A stretch of 19,044 nt of DNA from Bacteroidales bacterium UBA3290 (GTDB lineage Bacteria > Bacteroidota > Bacteroidia > Bacteroidales > UBA932). The stretch lies in assembly GCA_002361615.1 (NCBI GenBank), contig DETK01000008.1, positions 1-19,044 of the forward strand, in the 5' to 3' direction. Below, one piece after another: positions 4,751 to 11,612 of the stretch. Within the stretch, counting starts at the first letter, position 1; every line of letters begins with the position of its first letter. The notes beneath the pieces are model-generated. The model worked only from the letters and a program-made list of their open reading frames with translations, ran no database searches and was not told the DNA's origin. A program made the translations under genes and the position numbers.

Positions 4751-6124
4751 CTAACCCAGGTCCTTGACCAGCTTGTGGATCATGCGCATCTGCTCGGGGA
4801 TGCGGATCCGCTGCGGGCATTTCGGGAGACAGGCATTGCACATCACGCAGGCCGAGGCGTCGGAATCCGAAGCCAGCTTCGCGTAACGCTTGAGGAACTC
4901 CTTTTTCTTCTCCTTGTACTGCTTGTCCTTCTTGTTCGAAGGATCGGGCAGCATCAGCGCGTCGCTCATACCGTTGTAAACCGCAAAGACGCCGGGAATA
5001 TCGACGCCGCGCGGGCAAGGCATACAATAGCGGCAGGCCGTGCACGGGATGTGCGGATTGCCGTTGTAGAGCCGGGCCATTTCAAGCATATAGTCGTTGT
5101 CTTCGGCCGTCATCGGCTTGAAGTGGCTGAAGGTATAGACGTTCTCCATCAGCTGCTGCATGTTGCTCATGCCGCTGAGGGTGCACATCACGGCCTTGGG
5201 CGTGGAAGCGAAAGTCAGGGCGGCGGCGGCCGGCGAGTACTGCGGGAAACGCTCCTGGATGCGGCTCCTGAGGCCGTCGGACACATTGGCCAGGGCCCCG
5301 CCGCGGATAGGCTCCATGATGACGACGGGGATATTCTTCTCCTCGAGCATCTTGTAGAGCGTCTCGGAGTCGCAGGGCTCGCTGCTGTCTTCAAGCGGCA
5401 TGTTCTTCCAGTCCACATAGTTGAGCTGGATCTGGACGAATTCCCATTGGTACGGGAGGGCGATCAGCTGACGGAGCGCCTCGTTCGAACCGTGGAACGA
5501 GAAACCCAGGTGACGGATCACGCCTTTCTTTTTCTGCTCGAGCAGCCAGTCCAGCAGGCCGTTGTCCCTGAATCGGCGGTTGAAGTCGGCCATATCGGAG
5601 ATCGAATGCAGCAGGAAGTAGTCGAAATAAGTGGTCCTGAGGTTCTTCAGCGAATTGGCAAACATCGTCTTGCAGGCGTCCAGATCGGCGTTGGAGAAGT
5701 TCGACATCTTGGTCGCGATCAGGTAGTCCTTGCGATTGTGGCGGCTGAGCGCTTCGCCCGTGGCGCGTTCGGAGTCGCCATAGGCCGGGGCGGTATCGAA
5801 ATAGTTGATGCCATGCTCCAGGGCGTAGTCGATCATCTGGTTGACGACATCCTGGTCGAGCGGGGCGCGGCGGCCGGCACCGGGCTTGCGCGGGAAACGC
5901 ATGCAGCCCATGCCGAGCAGGCTGACACTCTCGCCGCCCAGCGTCTGCCAGGTGCGGTGAATGACCTGGTCACCCTTGGCGGGTTCGATGAATTTCCAGT
6001 TTTGGGGAAGGGCCCCGGCGGCGCGCAGCGGCGCGGCAGCCAGGGATGAACTCGCGGCCAGGCCCGCTCCCGCGAGCATCATGGCACGGATCGCCTCGCG
6101 GCGCGTCATGTTTTTCTTATCCAT
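4751..6124 (-). CDS. Tat-exported aldo/keto reductase with C-terminal 2x[4Fe-4S] motifs
   Basis: I start this 457-residue protein at ATG 6124. The same frame is open further upstream, but only as a shadow of the epimerase gene. The N-terminus carries a twin-arginine signal (TRREAIR, then a hydrophobic stretch and AAAPLRAAG), implying export of a folded, cofactor-loaded enzyme. Residues ~60-340 are an aldo/keto reductase barrel with the tetrad Asp110 and Tyr115 (FDTAPAYG), Lys139 (IATKMS) and His173 (LLHS). The tail has CTACRYCMPCP (Cys361/364/367/370) and CVMCNACLPKCP (Cys426/429/432/436), two ferredoxin-type 4Fe-4S motifs. This architecture is common in anaerobes, and the physiological substrate and electron partner are unknown. 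The gene lies 13 nt after the aldose 1-epimerase, suggesting sugar-linked redox chemistry in the periplasm. Confidence 0.9.
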   Translation of the reverse strand: MDKKNMTRREAIRAMMLAGAGLAASSSLAAAPLRAAGALPQNWKFIEPAKGDQVIHRTWQTLGGESVSLLGMGCMRFPRKPGAGRRAPLDQDVVNQMIDYALEHGINYFDTAPAYGDSERATGEALSRHNRKDYLIATKMSNFSNADLDACKTMFANSLKNLRTTYFDYFLLHSISDMADFNRRFRDNGLLDWLLEQKKKGVIRHLGFSFHGSNEALRQLIALPYQWEFVQIQLNYVDWKNMPLEDSSEPCDSETLYKMLEEKNIPVVIMEPIRGGALANVSDGLRSRIQERFPQYSPAAAALTFASTPKAVMCTLSGMSNMQQLMENVYTFSHFKPMTAEDNDYMLEMARLYNGNPHIPCTACRYCMPCPRGVDIPGVFAVYNGMSDALMLPDPSNKKDKQYKEKKKEFLKRYAKLASDSDASACVMCNACLPKCPQRIRIPEQMRMIHKLVKDLG

Positions 6125-6137
6125 AGTGATGACAAAA

Positions 6138-7127
6138 TTACAAAATTTCAAAACGATAGATGGTGTTCTGCACATAATACTCGCCCGGCCCGAGCACTGC
6201 GTCGGGGAAATTGGGGTGGTTCGGGGCATCGGGGAAGTTCTGTGTCTCGAGCACGACACCGCAGTCGGGCCGGCCGCTGTAGAGCTGCAGGCCGGGCTGG
6301 TCGGTATAGACGCGCAGCAGGATGCCCGTGCCGGGCTCGTAGAGCTCGAGCGCCGGTTCGCCCGGGGCGCCACGCAGGACGAAATTGTGGTCGAACTCCG
6401 GCGTGACGGGCTTCCCCTCACGGAAATCGAACGCCGTGCTGTCGACCGGCGCAATCTCGCCCGTCGGAATCAGTTCCTCATTGACAGGCGTGTACCAGTC
6501 GGCGTTGATCTTGAGGATATGGGTCGTCGTCAACCCTTCCCCGTCACCGTGGAGATTGAACCAGGCGTGGAGCGTGGGATTGAGAATCGTGGGCGCGTCG
6601 GTCACGGCTGCGTATTGCAGCACCAGTTCATTCTTGTCGGTCAGGGTGCAGATCACCGATATGTCGAGATTGCCGGGATAGCCTTCCTCTCCGTCGGGCG
6701 AAAGATACGTCATCAGCAGCGAGCAATCCGAGAGCGGCTGGAGAATCCACTCGCGCTGGCCGAAGCCCGTCTTGCCCCCGTGCAGATGGTTGTTCCCTTC
6801 ATTTTGCGAGAGCTGGTAGGTGAAACCGCCCAGTTCGAAACGGCCGCCGGCGATCCGGTTGCCGTAACGGCCCACGATGCACTGACGATAATCTTTGTCC
6901 ACGGCACAGGCATCCGCATCGGCGCAGCCCCACACCACGTTTTTCATCGAACCGTCGCGCGCGGGCACTTCCAGCCGCAGCAGCCGGCCGCCCGTCGTGC
7001 AGAAAGTGGCCTTCATCCCGTTTTCATTCTGGATGGTGAAGATCCTCTCATCGGTTTTGCCGCCGCGGCATGCGGAGAGCAGCGCCAGGGCGGCCGCAGC
7101 GACGCAAATTATTTTGAATATCCTCAT
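6138..7127 (-). CDS. Lipoprotein aldose 1-epimerase (galactose mutarotase)
   Basis: The product is 329 residues and starts at ATG 7127, which gives a clean lipoprotein signal (MRIFKIICVAAAALALLSAC, Cys20). A longer frame upstream has no signal and runs into the opposite gene. It belongs to the aldose 1-epimerase family, which interconverts alpha and beta anomers of hexoses. It has GRYGNRIAGG (~86-95), NNHLHGG with His116, PTLHAWFNL with the acid His187, and ETQNFPDAPN with the base Glu294. Lipid anchoring places it in the periplasm or at the outer membrane, a common arrangement in Bacteroidetes glycan-use loci, rather than in the cytoplasmic Leloir pathway. It is the first gene of a leftward operon with the aldo/keto reductase and the thioesterase. 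It is divergent from the GH2 gene, and a shared substrate is plausible. Confidence 0.92.
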   Translation of the reverse strand: MRIFKIICVAAAALALLSACRGGKTDERIFTIQNENGMKATFCTTGGRLLRLEVPARDGSMKNVVWGCADADACAVDKDYRQCIVGRYGNRIAGGRFELGGFTYQLSQNEGNNHLHGGKTGFGQREWILQPLSDCSLLMTYLSPDGEEGYPGNLDISVICTLTDKNELVLQYAAVTDAPTILNPTLHAWFNLHGDGEGLTTTHILKINADWYTPVNEELIPTGEIAPVDSTAFDFREGKPVTPEFDHNFVLRGAPGEPALELYEPGTGILLRVYTDQPGLQLYSGRPDCGVVLETQNFPDAPNHPNFPDAVLGPGEYYVQNTIYRFEIL

Positions 7128-7144
7128 AGTTTTTCGTATTTTTG
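7113..7144 (+). promoter_or_regulatory. Promoter of the GH2 gene: TTTG - 20 bp - TATTTTTG
   Basis: TTTG (7113-7116) and TATTTTTG (7137-7144) match the Bacteroidetes -33/-7 consensus exactly, with a 20-bp spacer. The start would be near 7150, giving a ~13-nt leader before ATG 7163. The -33 element lies inside the first codons of the epimerase gene on the other strand. Confidence 0.8.
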
Positions 7145-7155
7145 ATAGATAAATC

Positions 7156-7163
7156 CAAAGATA
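7156..7163 (-). promoter_or_regulatory. -7 box TATCTTTG for the epimerase operon
   Basis: A perfect TAnnTTTG on the minus strand overlaps the first base of the GH2 start codon. The predicted start near 7150 leaves a ~23-nt leader before ATG 7127. No clear -33 TTTG is visible 19-21 bp upstream. The opposing GH2 promoter occupies the same space. Confidence 0.6.
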
Positions 7164-8968
7164 TGAAAAAATCGGCATACCTGCTCCTCTCGCTCCTGCT
7201 GGTTTCCGCCTTTTCCGCCACGGCACAGTCCTGGCAGCCCGCCGGAGACCACATCCGTACCCCCTGGGCCGACCAGGTCGACCCGTCCGCACCCCTGCCG
7301 GAATATCCCCGGCCCCTGATGCAGCGCACCGACTGGATAAACCTCAACGGCCTGTGGGACTACGCCGTCCGCAAAGCCGGCGAACCTTTCGGGAAGGCCG
7401 ACGGAAGGATCCTTGTCCCCTACTGCATCGAATCGAGCCTTTCGGGCGTCGGCCGGACCGTTGCCGTCGATGAATATCTGTGGTACCACCGGACCTTCTC
7501 CCTGCCCAAATCCTGGAAGGGGAACCGGGTCCTGCTGCATTTCGGCGCAGTGGACTGGAAGGCGGATATCTGGGTCAACGACGTGAAAGCTGGCAGCCAC
7601 ACCGGCGGCTACACCCCTTTCAGCATCGACATCACCGATGCCCTGAAGTCCGGTGAGAACAGCCTGACCGTCCGGGTGTGGGACGGCACCGACACGGGCT
7701 TCCAGCCCCGCGGCAAACAGGTCCGCAAGCCCAGCGGGATCTGGTATACTTCCGTCACCGGCATCTGGCAAACCGTCTGGCTGGAGCCGGTACCCGAACA
7801 GCACATCAGGAACCTCCGCACCACGCCTGACCTTGATGCCGGATGCATCCGCGTCCTGGCCGAAGGAGTGGACCGCGGCGTCGTGGAAGTCTCTTTGTCC
7901 GCTGATGGCCGACGGGTCGCTTCGGCGCGTGCACTGGCCGGAAGTGAAGTCGAGATACCCGTACCGGGCGCCCGGTTGTGGACGCCGGACGACCCGTACC
8001 TCTACGACTTGGAAGTCAGCCTGATCCGCGACGGAAAGACCCTGGACCGCGTGAAGAGTTACTGCGCCATGCGCAAAGTCGGCGTAACCCCCGGCAAGGA
8101 CGGCATCCTGCGTCTGACCCTCAACGACAAGCCTATCTTCATGTACGGCCCGCTCGACCAGGGCTGGTGGCCCGACGGTCTCTACACCGCCCCCACCGAC
8201 GAGGCGCTTGCCTTCGACGTGCAGAAGACGAAAGACTGGGGCTTCAACCTGATCCGCAAGCACGTGAAAGTGGAGCCCGCCCGCTGGTACTACCACTGCG
8301 ACCGGCTCGGCATCCTCGTGTGGCAGGACATGCCCAGCGGCGACCTTCACGGAAGCTGGCAGAACACCCGCTGGTACCAGGGCACGGAATTCGTCCGAAG
8401 CGCCGACTCGGAAGCCTGCTACCGCAAGGAATGGCGGGAGATCATGGACTACCTCTACTCCCAGCCCTGCATCGTGGCGTGGGTTCCCTTCAACGAAGGC
8501 TGGGGCCAGTTCAAGACGCTCGAGATCACGGCCTGGACCAAGCAGCACGACCCGTCCCGTCTGGTCAACTCCGCCAGCGGCGGCAATCATTTCCTCGGAG
8601 CCGGCGACATCCTTGACCTGCATAACTACCCGCAGCCCGATATGTATCTTTACGATGCGAACCGCGTGAACGTGCTGGGCGAATACGGCGGCATCGGCCT
8701 GCCCGTGGAAGGACATCTCTGGACGCCCGACCGCAACTGGGGATACGTCAAGTTCGCCAGCCCGAAAGAAGTGACCGACGAATATGTGAAATATGCCCGG
8801 CAGCTGAAGGAGATGGTCGCCCGCGGCTTCTCGGCCGCCATCTACACCCAGACCACAGACGTGGAGATCGAGGTCAACGGCCTGATGACCTACGACCGCC
8901 GCGTAGACAAGGTGGAAATCCCCCGCATCCGCGAGATCAACCAACAAGTAATCAATACCTTGAAATAA
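7163..8968 (+). CDS. Secreted glycoside hydrolase family 2 enzyme
   Basis: The product is 601 residues from ATG 7163. An upstream in-frame TTG at 7142 lies inside the -7 box and is rejected. A signal peptide (MKKSAYLLLSLLLVSAFSATAQ) directs export. The domain order is typical of GH2. First comes an N-terminal sugar-binding jelly-roll (~55-210, with LNGLWDYAV and DWKADIWVNDVKAGSHTGGY), then an Ig-like domain (~215-305), then a TIM barrel. The acid/base is Glu445 in VPFNEGWG and the nucleophile is Glu507 in VLGEYGG. The C-terminal YTQTTDVEIEVNGLMTYDRR is characteristic of a Bacteroidetes GH2 subgroup. Family members act as beta-galactosidases, beta-glucuronidases, beta-mannosidases or related enzymes, and the specificity cannot be read here. 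It lacks the large C-terminal domains of LacZ. It is divergent from the epimerase operon and overlaps the next gene by 1 nt (TAATG). Confidence 0.92.
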   Translation: MKKSAYLLLSLLLVSAFSATAQSWQPAGDHIRTPWADQVDPSAPLPEYPRPLMQRTDWINLNGLWDYAVRKAGEPFGKADGRILVPYCIESSLSGVGRTVAVDEYLWYHRTFSLPKSWKGNRVLLHFGAVDWKADIWVNDVKAGSHTGGYTPFSIDITDALKSGENSLTVRVWDGTDTGFQPRGKQVRKPSGIWYTSVTGIWQTVWLEPVPEQHIRNLRTTPDLDAGCIRVLAEGVDRGVVEVSLSADGRRVASARALAGSEVEIPVPGARLWTPDDPYLYDLEVSLIRDGKTLDRVKSYCAMRKVGVTPGKDGILRLTLNDKPIFMYGPLDQGWWPDGLYTAPTDEALAFDVQKTKDWGFNLIRKHVKVEPARWYYHCDRLGILVWQDMPSGDLHGSWQNTRWYQGTEFVRSADSEACYRKEWREIMDYLYSQPCIVAWVPFNEGWGQFKTLEITAWTKQHDPSRLVNSASGGNHFLGAGDILDLHNYPQPDMYLYDANRVNVLGEYGGIGLPVEGHLWTPDRNWGYVKFASPKEVTDEYVKYARQLKEMVARGFSAAIYTQTTDVEIEVNGLMTYDRRVDKVEIPRIREINQQVINTLK

Positions 8969-9738
8969 TGAAACGCACCCTCATCTTCCTGCTTGCGGCC
9001 GCCTTCCTCCTGCCGGCTTGCAACCAGGGTTTCCGTACCGAGACGCTTTTCCTCGAGGAAGATATCCCCTTCCGGGAAGGCAGCCAGAACTCCCTCGACA
9101 TCAAGCTCAATATCGATTTCCCCGTTGCCGGATACGACAGGGAGGTCCTCCAGGCCATGTGCCGCAACATCCGTTCCCACACCCTCGGCGAGAATTATAC
9201 CGAATTCAAAGGGTCGCTCAAGGAACTGGCTGCCAATTACCGGAACACCCTGGTCAACGACTATATGCTCACCAACCAGTCCATGCTCGAAGAGATGGAA
9301 ATGCAGGAAGACGAGGCGCCCTTCCTGAACTGGGGCTGCGATATCCAGGGCTCCTTCGGTGAAAAATGGGAAGACTGGCTTATGTATCAAGTGGAAGAAT
9401 ACTCCTACTATGGCGGCGCCCATGGCCTGAACGCCACCGTTCCCCTGGTCTTCGACACGAAGACCGGAGAGCCCGTCACCTGGGACCGGATCGCCCGCAA
9501 CGTATCGGACGAGAAAATCATGCGCCTGATCGACAAGCACAAATACGACGCGATGGAAGATATGATCCGGGAAGACATGATCGACCGCGACAACATCTTC
9601 TTTGTCGACCGGATCGAGCCGAGCGACAGCTTCACCGTCGGCGAGAACGGCATCACCTTCTACTACCAGCCCTACGACGTAGCGCCTTATGTCTTCGGTG
9701 TGATTGAAATCACGGTTCCCTGGGAAGAACTCCGCTGA
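8968..9738 (+). CDS. DUF3298-type (RsiV-like) lipoprotein
   Basis: The product is 256 residues. It begins with a lipoprotein signal (MKRTLIFLLAAAFLLPAC, Cys18), so it is probably envelope-anchored. The rest resembles the DUF4163/DUF3298 pair found in RsiV-like proteins: YYGGAHG (148-153) in the middle, an FDTKTGEPVTWDRI segment, and the closing FYYQPYDVAPYVFG (231-244) followed by IEITVPWEEL. In RsiV this fold binds lysozyme, but most Bacteroidetes members are uncharacterised lipoproteins, so lysozyme sensing here would be speculation. No sigma factor lies nearby. The ATG overlaps the GH2 stop codon by one base, which implies translational coupling with the glycosidase. Confidence 0.78.
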   Translation: MKRTLIFLLAAAFLLPACNQGFRTETLFLEEDIPFREGSQNSLDIKLNIDFPVAGYDREVLQAMCRNIRSHTLGENYTEFKGSLKELAANYRNTLVNDYMLTNQSMLEEMEMQEDEAPFLNWGCDIQGSFGEKWEDWLMYQVEEYSYYGGAHGLNATVPLVFDTKTGEPVTWDRIARNVSDEKIMRLIDKHKYDAMEDMIREDMIDRDNIFFVDRIEPSDSFTVGENGITFYYQPYDVAPYVFGVIEITVPWEELR

Positions 9739-9746
9739 GAATTGTA

Positions 9747-9754
9747 TATCTTTG
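9747..9754 (+). promoter_or_regulatory. -7 box TATCTTTG of cdd
   Basis: A perfect TAnnTTTG lies 24 nt before the cdd ATG (9779), with a predicted leader of ~19 nt. No clear -33 element is seen. Confidence 0.65.
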
Positions 9755-9778
9755 TAAGATTAGCGACTGATCGTTGTT

Positions 9779-10252
9779 ATGGAAAAGAAAACCCTGACCA
9801 TCCCTTACGAGGAATACGCCTCCATCGAGGAACTCGGTGAAGCGGACCGCACGCTGCTCGAGGCTGCGGTGGATGCGATGAAAGGGTCGTACGCCCCCTA
9901 CTCGCATTTCAACGTTGGGGCGGCCGTGCGCCTGGCCGACGGCACGGTCGTCAAAGGTGCCAATCAGGAAAACGCCGCTTACCCGTCCGGACTCTGCGCC
10001 GAACGGACGGCGATGTTCGCCGCCAGCGCCCAGAACCCCGGCGTCCCGTTCGAAGCGATTGCCGTGGTCTGTGCGCGGAACGGCTCGCTGATGCTCAACC
10101 CCGGATCGCCCTGCGGCGCGTGCCGGCAGGTGATGGCCCAGTACGAGCGCCTGGCCATGAAACCGCTGCGCATCATCCTGGGCAGCGGCGGACCCATCCT
10201 CGCCTTTACGGGCGTTGAATCCCTTATGCCATTGATATTTAACGATTTATAA
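9779..10252 (+). CDS. cdd: Cytidine deaminase
   Basis: The 157-residue product is close to the usual length of the small tetrameric cytidine deaminases. They convert cytidine and deoxycytidine to uridine and deoxyuridine for pyrimidine salvage in the cytoplasm. SYAPYSHFNVGAA (37-49) is the substrate-binding signature. CAERTA (Cys73, Glu75) and PCGACRQ (Cys112, Cys115) supply the three zinc-binding cysteines and the catalytic glutamate. The C-terminal LIFND is shortened compared with E. coli Cdd, as in other small Cdd proteins. It has its own promoter (9747-9754) and no obvious operon partner. The downstream SRP RNA gene converges on it, with 29 bp between the two ends. Confidence 0.95.
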   Translation: MEKKTLTIPYEEYASIEELGEADRTLLEAAVDAMKGSYAPYSHFNVGAAVRLADGTVVKGANQENAAYPSGLCAERTAMFAASAQNPGVPFEAIAVVCARNGSLMLNPGSPCGACRQVMAQYERLAMKPLRIILGSGGPILAFTGVESLMPLIFNDL

Positions 10253-10281
10253 AATGAAGAATCCCCTAGCGTACGGGCACG

Positions 10282-10385
10282 AAAAAAGGGTAAGCTTGAT
10301 ATATCGCACCGCTACAACCACCTACCCTTGCTGCCTTCCGACCCTGGGGGAGTTCAGTGGGAGCTGGTCGTATACGACTTACCCC
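10282..10385 (-). ncRNA. ffs: Small signal recognition particle RNA (4.5S type) with its terminator
   Basis: On the minus strand the segment around 10350-10326 reads CCCCCAGGGTCGGAAGGCAG followed by CAAGGGTAGG. This is the conserved SRP domain IV with its GGAA tetraloop (10339-10336) and the flanking asymmetric loop that binds Ffh. The 5' end GGGTAAG (10384-10378) pairs with CTTACCC (10294-10288). Six Ts follow directly (10287-10282), so the closing stem doubles as an intrinsic terminator. A perfect -7 box (TACCTTTG, 10397-10390) stands 5 nt before the predicted 5' end. The length (~104 nt) fits a bacterial small SRP RNA lacking an Alu domain. The RNA works with Ffh in co-translational membrane targeting. 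Confidence 0.92.
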
Positions 10386-10389
10386 GGCA

Positions 10390-10397
10390 CAAAGGTA
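10390..10397 (-). promoter_or_regulatory. -7 box TACCTTTG of the SRP RNA gene
   Basis: This is a perfect TAnnTTTG on the minus strand. The RNA 5' end inferred from the closing stem (10385) lies 5 nt downstream. A TTG at 10422-10420 with a 22-bp spacer may be the -33 element. The promoter overlaps the upstream region of mnmA. Confidence 0.75.
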
Positions 10398-10401
10398 AGG
10401 A

Positions 10402-10409
10402 TTTTTTTG
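10402..10409 (+). promoter_or_regulatory. Possible -7 box TTTTTTTG of mnmA
   Basis: This is one mismatch from TAnnTTTG and lies 5 nt before the mnmA ATG (10415). It is weak because the tract is low in complexity and no -33 element is seen. If used, the transcript would be leaderless. Confidence 0.3.
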
Positions 10410-10414
10410 AATAA

Positions 10415-11599
10415 ATGAACAAGAAACCCAAGATCTGCATCGGACTCTCCGGCGGCGTGGACTCCAGCGTGGCGGCGCTCCTGCTCAAGGAGCAGGGCTG
10501 CGACGTGTTCGCGCTCTTCATGCAGAATTGGCACGACACCACCGGAACCCTGCACGGAGAATGCGAGTGGGAGGAAGACCGGGCCGTGGCCGAGATGGTT
10601 GCGCGCAAGGTCGGCATCCCCTTCCACTTTGTCGACCTCAGCGAGGTGTACCGGCAGCGGGTCGTGGACTATATGTTCAGCGAATATGAAAAGGGCCGGA
10701 CGCCCAACCCTGACGTGCTGTGCAACCGCGAGATCAAGTTCGACGCCTTCTGGGAAGCCGCCCGGACGCTGGGTGCGGATTTCGTGGCCACGGGGCATTA
10801 CTGCCGCAAGGACAGTTTCACAGCCCCGGACGGCAGCACGATCTACCGGATCCTTGCGGGAAGCGACCCGAACAAGGACCAGAGCTATTTCCTCTGCCAG
10901 CTCTCGCAGGAACAGCTCTCGCACGCCCTCTTCCCCATCGGTGACCTGACCAAGCCCGAAGTGCGGCGCATCGCCCGGGAGGCGGACCTGCCCAGCGCTG
11001 AAAAGAAAGACAGCCAGGGCATCTGCTTCGTCGGGAAAGTGGACCTTCCGGTCTTCCTGCAGCAGAAGATCAAGCCTTGCGAAGGGGATATCGTCGAGAT
11101 TCCCCGCAGCTTCTACGAAGGCCGTCCCGCGCCGCAAACCCTGGAAGAAATGGCCGAGCCCATCCGCTACCGCCGTGAAGACGGCAAGGTGATCGGACGG
11201 CACATCGGCGCACAATACTATACGATCGGACAGCGGAAAGGGCTGGGCATCGGTGGTCACGCCGAGTCCTGTTTCCTGATCGCCAACGATATGGACAACA
11301 ACCTGATATTCGTGGGGGAAGGACAGGACCACCCCGGCCTCTACCGCAAGGCACTGTACATCCGCCCCGAAGAGATCCACTGGATCCGCCCCGACCTGGC
11401 GCTCCCCGTGTCCGGGGAGCTGCACTGCCAGGTCCGGATCCGTTACCGCCAGCCCTTGCAGGAAGCGACGCTTGTCCATCGCCCCGACGGGCTGTATATC
11501 CGCTTTAACGAGCCGCAGCGCGGCATCACGCCCGGTCAGTTCGCCGTCTGGTACGCGACTGACGGGGAGATGCTGGGCAGCGGCGTCATCGACCGATAA
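10415..11599 (+). CDS. mnmA: tRNA-specific 2-thiouridylase MnmA
   Basis: The 394-residue product is slightly longer than E. coli MnmA. The enzyme activates U34 of tRNA-Lys, tRNA-Glu and tRNA-Gln with ATP and transfers sulfur to form s2U34. The PP-loop ATP site is GLSGGVDSSVA (10-20). The catalytic cysteine is Cys103 in NPDVLCNREIKF, and the second, persulfide-forming cysteine is Cys204 in SQGICFVG. DQSYFL (155-160) and the C-terminal beta-barrel part (YTIGQRKGLGIGG onward) are also typical. The cytoplasmic enzyme receives sulfur from a cysteine desulfurase or relay not seen here. The ATG at 10415 is 30 bp from the divergent SRP RNA 5' end. Downstream genes follow closely (13 nt), so mnmA may head a run extending to mltG. 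Confidence 0.97.
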   Translation: MNKKPKICIGLSGGVDSSVAALLLKEQGCDVFALFMQNWHDTTGTLHGECEWEEDRAVAEMVARKVGIPFHFVDLSEVYRQRVVDYMFSEYEKGRTPNPDVLCNREIKFDAFWEAARTLGADFVATGHYCRKDSFTAPDGSTIYRILAGSDPNKDQSYFLCQLSQEQLSHALFPIGDLTKPEVRRIAREADLPSAEKKDSQGICFVGKVDLPVFLQQKIKPCEGDIVEIPRSFYEGRPAPQTLEEMAEPIRYRREDGKVIGRHIGAQYYTIGQRKGLGIGGHAESCFLIANDMDNNLIFVGEGQDHPGLYRKALYIRPEEIHWIRPDLALPVSGELHCQVRIRYRQPLQEATLVHRPDGLYIRFNEPQRGITPGQFAVWYATDGEMLGSGVIDR

Positions 11600-11612
11600 C
11601 ACATCCATTGCC

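Noticed and set aside
4139..6049. A 636-codon open frame on the plus strand opposite the thioesterase and aldo/keto reductase genes
   Set aside because: It is rich in H, R, G and V with no domain signature and lies antisense to two well-supported genes. Long antisense frames are expected in GC-rich coding DNA.
6125..6454. An N-terminal extension of the aldo/keto reductase in the same open frame
   Set aside because: This part is Ser/Arg/Pro-rich and antisense-like, and it overlaps the epimerase coding sequence. The ATG at 6124 gives a proper twin-arginine signal.
7124..8947. A 607-codon open frame on the minus strand opposite the GH2 gene
   Set aside because: The GH2 frame has a signal peptide, both catalytic glutamates and a consensus promoter. 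The antisense frame has no recognisable domain and is a codon-bias shadow.
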